DNA of 47,286 nt from Eisenbergiella sp900555195. GTDB lineage: Bacteria; Bacillota; Clostridia; Lachnospirales; Lachnospiraceae. Both the position numbers and the translations under genes were made by a program. The stretch is taken from contig CABUMH010000018.1 of assembly GCA_902492555.1 (NCBI GenBank), positions 1-47,286 of the forward strand. Direction: 5' to 3'. Below, one piece after another: positions 42,321 to 47,286 of this stretch (its first letter is position 1; the number at the start of each line of letters is the position of its first letter). The notes below the pieces were generated by a model. The model did no database searches. It saw only the letters and a list, made by a program, of their open reading frames with translations, and was not told where the DNA came from.

Positions 42321-42754
42321 AGGGAATTCCGAAAATCCTGTCTCCGGAACTTTTAAAGGTTCTGGCAGAGATGGGACACAGCGACCGCATTGTGCTTGCA
42401 GACGGCAATTTTCCGGCGGAATCCATGGGAAAGAACGCGAAAGTGATCCGGATGGACGGACATGGCATCCCGGAAATCCTGGACGCCATCCTTCAGCTTT
42501 TCCCGCTTGACACCTATGTGGAGAAGCCGTTCTGCCTGATGGAAGTGATGCCGGGAGACCAGGTGGAAACGCCCATCTGGGAGACCTATGAACAGATCGA
42601 GGCGAAGTATGAGCCCCGCGGAAAGGAAGCGATCGGCCATATCGAGCGCTTTGCGTTCTATGAAGAGGCTAAAAAGGCATATGCCATCGTTGCAACAGGG
42701 GAGACGGCGCTCTATGCCAATATCCTGCTGCAGAAAGGTGTGGTGACGGACTGA
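42314..42754 (+). CDS. fucU: RbsD/FucU-family sugar mutarotase
   Basis: A 146-residue protein of the RbsD/FucU family. G-H-S-D-R-I-V-L-A-D near residue 21-30 holds the conserved His22 and Asp30, and the C-terminus A-T-G-E-T-A-L-Y-A-N matches the FucU side of the family. It interconverts anomers of L-fucose. It overlaps the reductase by 7 bases and the fucosidase by one (TGATG), so the three are translated together. The neighbouring GH29 gene supports fucose rather than ribose. Confidence 0.88.
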   Translation: MLKGIPKILSPELLKVLAEMGHSDRIVLADGNFPAESMGKNAKVIRMDGHGIPEILDAILQLFPLDTYVEKPFCLMEVMPGDQVETPIWETYEQIEAKYEPRGKEAIGHIERFAFYEEAKKAYAIVATGETALYANILLQKGVVTD

Positions 42755-44232
42755 TGGGAGATAATTTGCAGGAATGGATGAAGCAGGTGGATGAGGTGAT
42801 CGCACAGGGCCCTTATACGGACAGCTGGGAAAGCCTTTCGGCCCATCAGGTGCCTGCCTGGTTCAAAAAGGCGAAGTTCGGTATCTTTATTCACTGGGGC
42901 GTCTACAGCGTTCCGGCCTTTGGAAGCGAATGGTATTCCAGAAATATGTATATCCAGGGAAGCCCGGAATTCGAGCATCATGTGAAAACATACGGGCCTC
43001 AGAAGGAATTCGGCTATAAGGATTTCATCCCGCAGTTTACGGCGGAGAAGTTTGACGCGAAGGAATGGGCGTCTCTGTTTGAAAAGGCAGGGGCCAAATA
43101 TGTGGTGCCCGTGGCGGAGCATCATGACGGCTTCCAGATGTACAGAAGCGAGATCTCCCATTGGAACGCCTACGAAATGGGCCCCAAGCGCGATACGCTG
43201 GGAGAACTGTGCGGGGAATTTGAAAAGCATGGCCTGGTAAACGGCGCATCCTCCCACAGGGCGGAACACTGGTTCTTCATGGGCCATGGAAAGGAATTCG
43301 ACAGCGATATCAAGGATCCGATGCAAAGAGGGGATTTCTACTGGCCCGCCATGCCGGAACAGCATCATCATGATATCTTCAGCGAGCCCGTTCCTAATGA
43401 AGAATACCTTCAGGACTGGCTGGCGAGAACCTGTGAGATCATCGATTCCTACCGGCCTAAGCTTCTTTATTTCGACTGGTGGATCCAGCACAGCGCATTT
43501 AAGCCCTATCTGAAGAAGCTAGCCGCTTACTATTATAATCGTGCAGAGCAGTGGGGACAGGAAGTGCTGATTACCTATAAACATGATGCGTTCATGTTCG
43601 GAACCGCTCTGGTGGACATCGAAAGGGGACAGTTCGCCGATGTGAAGCCCTATTACTGGCAGACGGACACGGCTGTGGCCCTGAATTCCTGGTGCTATAC
43701 CGAGAACAACCAGTACCGCCCTGCGGCGGATATCATCTGTGATCTGGTGGATATCGTCAGCAAAAACGGAAACCTCCTTCTGAATGTGGGCCCGAAAGCG
43801 GACGGCACCATTCCTGAAGAGGATGCTAAGATCCTGCTTGAAATCGGTGAATGGCTGAACACAAACGGCGAAGCGATCTACGGAGCCGGCGTGTGGAGAA
43901 GGTACGGGGAAGGCCCTACACAGGTGGTAGAAGGCCAGTTCTCTGACGGAATCAAGAAGGAATTCACCTCCCAGGATATCCGTTATACCTTAAACGGAAG
44001 CAACCTCTATGCCATCGTGCTGCGCTGCGATGAAGAAGGAAACTACTGCTTCCCGGCCCTGGGCGAACAGGACGCTTCCAGCAAGCCGAATTTCCACGGC
44101 ATCATCCGGAATGTGTCGGTGCTTGGATTCGACACTCCCTGCCAGTGGACCCGCGATGAAGCAGGCCTGCATGTGAATGTGAAGGACGTCCGGACGGATA
44201 AGCCGGTGGTATTTAAAGTAGAACTGGATTAA
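42754..44232 (+). CDS. GH29 alpha-L-fucosidase, cytoplasmic
   Basis: A 492-residue GH29 enzyme. Near the N-terminus are W-F-K-K-A-K-F-G-I-F-I-H-W-G, then A-E-H-H-D-G-F and the nucleophile Asp241 in L-L-Y-F-D-W-W. A C-terminal beta-domain follows N-L-L-L-N-V-G-P. No signal peptide is seen, so it should cleave imported fucosylated oligosaccharides. No transporter is encoded in this operon. It starts on the last base of the FucU stop and is followed by a strong terminator. Confidence 0.92.
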   Translation: MGDNLQEWMKQVDEVIAQGPYTDSWESLSAHQVPAWFKKAKFGIFIHWGVYSVPAFGSEWYSRNMYIQGSPEFEHHVKTYGPQKEFGYKDFIPQFTAEKFDAKEWASLFEKAGAKYVVPVAEHHDGFQMYRSEISHWNAYEMGPKRDTLGELCGEFEKHGLVNGASSHRAEHWFFMGHGKEFDSDIKDPMQRGDFYWPAMPEQHHHDIFSEPVPNEEYLQDWLARTCEIIDSYRPKLLYFDWWIQHSAFKPYLKKLAAYYYNRAEQWGQEVLITYKHDAFMFGTALVDIERGQFADVKPYYWQTDTAVALNSWCYTENNQYRPAADIICDLVDIVSKNGNLLLNVGPKADGTIPEEDAKILLEIGEWLNTNGEAIYGAGVWRRYGEGPTQVVEGQFSDGIKKEFTSQDIRYTLNGSNLYAIVLRCDEEGNYCFPALGEQDASSKPNFHGIIRNVSVLGFDTPCQWTRDEAGLHVNVKDVRTDKPVVFKVELD

Positions 44233-44253
44233 CGCTGCGTCCATACGTTTCAG

Positions 44254-44287
44254 CGGGACGGGAAGCTGAAAGCTTCCCGTCCCGTTT
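44254..44287 (+). terminator. Terminator of the fucose operon
   Basis: CGGGACGGGAAGCT (44254-44267) pairs perfectly with 44271-44284 around a GAA loop. Only three T residues follow, but the stem is very strong. Confidence 0.75.
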
Positions 44288-44300
44288 CGCGTTACAGCTC

Positions 44301-44329
44301 TTGACAAATCGCATCGGATTGACTATAGT
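44301..44329 (+). promoter_or_regulatory. Promoter of the valS leader
   Basis: TTGACA (44301-44306), a perfect -35, and TATAGT (44324-44329) with a 17-bp spacer. Confidence 0.8.
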
Positions 44330-44344
44330 AAACGTATCAAACGG

Positions 44345-44660
44345 ACGGCCGCAGGCCGCACGGAAATGGTTGAAAGATGTGGAAGAAGAGGAGTACGCAT
44401 CACCCTTCAACAGAGAGGATGGCCCACAGGCTGGAAGGCGATCCGGAAGCAAGGGATGCGGAAGGTAGCTTTGGAGTCGGAAGGTGGAACGAAGCAGCGC
44501 ACAGCGGGTTTTAAGTAGATCTTCACGCTTCATCCCCGTTAAAGGATGAGACTCTGATGGGAGTCGTAAGGAGGCCGGAGAGACCTGGATGGGTGTCTGC
44601 GGTGAACAAAGGTGGTACCGCGCGGAAGCGCCCTTTGCCGGAAGGCAGAGGGCTTTTTTT
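44345..44660 (+). promoter_or_regulatory. Valine-specific T-box riboswitch
   Basis: Stem I shows GAGTACG, AGAGAGG and the apical GGCTGGAAGG. The likely specifier is GTA (Val) at 44465-44467 in GGAAGGTAGC. The antiterminator bulge is GGTGGTACCGC at 44611-44621. Its variable base T would pair with A73 of tRNA-Val, which agrees with the specifier and with valS downstream. The terminator is GCCCTTTGCC (44630-44639) with GGCAGAGGGC (44644-44653) and seven T residues. Confidence 0.9.
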
Positions 44661-44717
44661 ATTCGCATTTATTTTATGTTGATTGAATAAAAAAGACGTG
44701 GATGCGCACTCGCGCGT
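44654..44717. repeat. Second copy of the repeat module found before cysE
   Basis: As in the cys leader, the terminator T-run runs into TTTTTTTATTC, which can pair with GAATAAAAAA, and is followed by an ACGT-containing spacer and GATGCGCACTCGCGCGT (44701-44717), identical to 5971-5987. The CACCAGGAAAT hairpin of the first copy is replaced by AT-rich sequence. Confidence 0.75.
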
Positions 44718-44802
44718 GTCAAGATGCATGATATTTTACTCCATAGACACGACGCCTCCAGGCTATGGCAGCAACCGGAAAATGAAAGACAGGAGAGAGC
44801 GT

Positions 44803-47286
44803 ATGAGCAAAGAACTGGCAAAAACCTATGATCCTCATGGCATTGAGGACAGATTGTATCAGAAATGGCTGGACAAGAAATATTTCCATGCGACAGTGGA
44901 TCGGAGCAAGAAACCCTTTACGATCGTGATGCCTCCGCCGAACATCACGGGGCAGCTGCATATGGGACATGCGCTGGATAATACCATGCAGGATATTCTG
45001 ATCCGTTTTAAACGGATGCAGGGATATAACGCCCTCTGGCAGCCCGGAACGGATCACGCAAGCATCGCCACTGAGGTAAAAATTATTGAAAAGCTGAAGG
45101 AAGAAGGCATTGACAAGAATGATCTGGGACGTGAAAAGTTCCTGGAGCGCGCATGGGAGTGGAAGAAGGAATACGGCGGCAGGATCATCAGCCAGTTAAA
45201 GAAGCTGGGTTCTTCCTGCGACTGGGATCGGGAACGCTTCACCATGGATGAGGGCTGCAACAGGGCTGTTACGGAAGTGTTCTGCAAGATGCATGAAAAA
45301 GGCTGGATCTATAAGGGCAGCAGGATCGTAAACTGGTGTCCGGTGTGCAATACATCTATTTCCGATGCGGAAGTTGTATATGAGGAACAGGCCGGCCATT
45401 TCTGGCACATTAAGTATCCTTTGATTGAAGAGGACGGAAGCATCAGCAAGACCCGCTTCCTGGAATTTGCAACCACCCGTCCGGAAACTATGCTGGGCGA
45501 TACAGCCGTGGCCGTGAATCCGGAGGACGAACGGTATCAGGATCTGGTTGGCAAGAAGGTATTCCTTCCTTTTGTAGACAGACAGATCCCCATCGTGGCG
45601 GATTCTTATGTGGATATGGAATTCGGAACGGGCGTGGTGAAGATTACGCCTGCGCATGATCCGAACGATTTCGAGGTGGGACGGCGCCATAACCTTCCGG
45701 AGATCAACATCATGAACGACGACGCCACCATCAATGAAAACGGCGGGAAGTTCGCTGGAATGGACCGCTATGAAGCCAGGAAGGCCATCGTAAAGGAACT
45801 GGATGAGATGGGGCTCCTGGTTGGGATTGAAGAGTATACGCATAATGTGGGCACGCATGACCGCTGTAAGACGACGGTGGAACCGCTGATCAAGAAGCAG
45901 TGGTTTGTCAAGATGGACGAACTGATCAAGCCTGCAGTTGAGGGCGTGAAGAACGGGGATATCCGTCTGATCCCGGAGCGCATGGAGAAAACCTATTTTA
46001 ACTGGACGGACAACATCCGCGACTGGTGCATTTCCAGGCAGCTGTGGTGGGGACACCGCATTCCGGCCTATACCTGCGACGCATGCGGGGAAGTTGTGGT
46101 AGGAAAAGAGATGCCTTCCGTATGCCCGAAATGCGGCGGAACACATTTTACCCAGGATCCGGATACGCTCGACACCTGGTTTTCATCCGCCCTGTGGCCT
46201 TTTTCCACTTTGGGATGGCCGGATAAGACGGAGGAACTGGATTATTTCTATCCCACGGATGTGCTGGTGACCGGTTATGACATCATTTTCTTCTGGGTTA
46301 TCCGCATGATCTTCTCCGGATATGAGCAGATGGGGCGCAAGCCCTTCTCCACCGTTCTCTTCCATGGCTTGGTGAGGGATTCCCAGGGGCGTAAGATGTC
46401 CAAATCTCTGGGGAACGGCATTGATCCGCTGGAAATCATCGACCAGTACGGCGCGGACGCTCTGCGGCTGACGCTGATCACAGGCAATGCGCCGGGCAAC
46501 GATATGCGTTTCTATTATGAGCGCGTGGAGGCCAGCAGAAATTTTGCCAACAAGGTATGGAACGCTTCCCGTTTCATTCAGATGAACATGGAAGGAAAGC
46601 AGATTCCGGAAGATGCGGCAGCGTATCTGCAGCCCGCGGATAAATGGATCCTTTCCAGGCTGAACGGCGTGGTGAAGGAAGTGACCGACAACATGGAGAA
46701 CTTTGAGCTGGGAATTGCCGTACAGAAAGTCTATGATTTCATCTGGGATGAATTCTGTGACTGGTATATTGAGATGGTAAAACCCAGGCTGTATGATACG
46801 GATGATGAAAAGAGCCAGGCTGCGACCCTCTGGACGCTTAAAAACGTGCTCCTTTCCGCCCTGAAGCTTCTGCATCCCTATATGCCGTTCGTGACAGAGG
46901 AGATTTTCTGCACGCTTCAGGATGAAGAAGAATCCATTATGATCTCTTCCTGGCCGCAGTACAGGCAGGACTGGAACTTCCCGAAGGAAGAGAAGGAGAT
47001 CGATATCATTAAGGAAGCGGTGCGCGGCATCCGCAATGTGAGAAGCTCCATGAACGTTCCGCCCAGCAGAAAGGCGCACATCTATGTGGTCAGCACGGAT
47101 GAGCAGATCCGTTCCGCGTTCACGGAAGGAAAGCTGTTCTTCGCGTCTCTTGCCGGCGCGTCGGATGTGACCATCCAGCAGGATAAAACGGACATTGCGG
47201 AAGATGCGGTATCCGTGGTGATTGCCGGAGCGACACTGTATATTCCTTTTGCGGAACTTGTGGATATCGCACAGGAGATCGCCACA
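44803..47286 (+). CDS. valS: Valyl-tRNA synthetase (3' end outside the window)
   Basis: The first 828 residues of valyl-tRNA synthetase. No stop occurs before the window edge; the family normally has about 880. M-P-P-P-N-I-T-G contains the N-terminal signature with HMGH (53-56), the editing domain follows (T-T-R-P-E-T-M-L-G-D-T-A), and K-M-S-K-S is at 531-535. The tRNA-binding helical domain begins near 600. A zinc-like C-P-V-C and C-D-A-C-G pair is visible. AGGAGAGAG precedes the ATG. Expression should depend on the Val T-box. Confidence 0.97.
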   Translation, partial: MSKELAKTYDPHGIEDRLYQKWLDKKYFHATVDRSKKPFTIVMPPPNITGQLHMGHALDNTMQDILIRFKRMQGYNALWQPGTDHASIATEVKIIEKLKEEGIDKNDLGREKFLERAWEWKKEYGGRIISQLKKLGSSCDWDRERFTMDEGCNRAVTEVFCKMHEKGWIYKGSRIVNWCPVCNTSISDAEVVYEEQAGHFWHIKYPLIEEDGSISKTRFLEFATTRPETMLGDTAVAVNPEDERYQDLVGKKVFLPFVDRQIPIVADSYVDMEFGTGVVKITPAHDPNDFEVGRRHNLPEINIMNDDATINENGGKFAGMDRYEARKAIVKELDEMGLLVGIEEYTHNVGTHDRCKTTVEPLIKKQWFVKMDELIKPAVEGVKNGDIRLIPERMEKTYFNWTDNIRDWCISRQLWWGHRIPAYTCDACGEVVVGKEMPSVCPKCGGTHFTQDPDTLDTWFSSALWPFSTLGWPDKTEELDYFYPTDVLVTGYDIIFFWVIRMIFSGYEQMGRKPFSTVLFHGLVRDSQGRKMSKSLGNGIDPLEIIDQYGADALRLTLITGNAPGNDMRFYYERVEASRNFANKVWNASRFIQMNMEGKQIPEDAAAYLQPADKWILSRLNGVVKEVTDNMENFELGIAVQKVYDFIWDEFCDWYIEMVKPRLYDTDDEKSQAATLWTLKNVLLSALKLLHPYMPFVTEEIFCTLQDEEESIMISSWPQYRQDWNFPKEEKEIDIIKEAVRGIRNVRSSMNVPPSRKAHIYVVSTDEQIRSAFTEGKLFFASLAGASDVTIQQDKTDIAEDAVSVVIAGATLYIPFAELVDIAQEIAT

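Noticed and set aside
1..47286. CRISPR arrays, tRNA and rRNA genes
   Set aside because: No regularly spaced repeats and no tRNA or rRNA signature were found on either strand. The TGGNACC motifs belong to T-boxes.

Overview
The window looks like chromosome of a Gram-positive anaerobe of class Clostridia, most likely a gut Lachnospiraceae. This rests on the cysE-cysS-mrnC-rlmB-sigH gene order, two T-box leaders, strong AGGAGG-type ribosome binding sites, YesM/YesN-type two-component regulation and lipoprotein sugar-binding proteins. The core is moderately GC-rich. No rRNA, tRNA or CRISPR array was seen. Genus cannot be given from the sequence alone.

Positions 1 to about 3290 are an AT-rich accessory segment. 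It carries remnants of a Tn916-like integrative element (Cys-rich KTR protein, sigma-70-like regulator, HTH protein), several palindromes, a possible MITE, and a lone DUF4365 nuclease-like gene on the minus strand. No recombinase is in the window. The segment abuts a Y-family DNA polymerase gene that has lost its 5' half, so the element probably sits in that gene. A MATE exporter gene follows.

Positions 5585-11664 form a housekeeping operon: a cysteine T-box, a cluster of extragenic palindromes, then cysE, cysS, mrnC, rlmB, sigH and an unusual protein joining a barstar-like domain to an esterase. CysE carries a Cys-rich C-terminal tail. A small conserved hypothetical gene with its own promoter and terminator follows.

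Positions 12340-31850 are a carbohydrate locus: four serine-hydrolase esterases of three kinds, a second MATE exporter, a YesM-like kinase and YesN-like AraC regulator, two paralogous sugar-binding lipoproteins, one pair of permeases (no ATPase), a BNR-propeller glycosidase-like protein and a GH51 arabinofuranosidase. The enzymes lack signal peptides, so imported oligosaccharides are probably de-esterified and trimmed inside the cell. Four promoters share the arrangement CTG, GCATAT, -10 box with identical spacing, which looks like the binding site of the YesN-type regulator and ties esterase, MATE and both binding-protein units into one regulon.

Positions 31808-39810 are a patchwork: a broken beta-lactamase-family gene cut at a transferred GNAT acetyltransferase, an ArsR-type repressor with a clear operator and a Zn/Cd P-type ATPase, a MetH-activation-like protein next to cobalamin adenosyltransferase, and a membrane-anchored GH20 hexosaminidase converging on an AraC regulator. 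Positions 40209-44232 are a fucose operon: dehydrogenase, aldo/keto reductase, FucU-type mutarotase and cytoplasmic GH29 fucosidase. The window ends with a valine T-box and valS, cut off by the right edge. The two T-box leaders share a repeat module between terminator and start codon.
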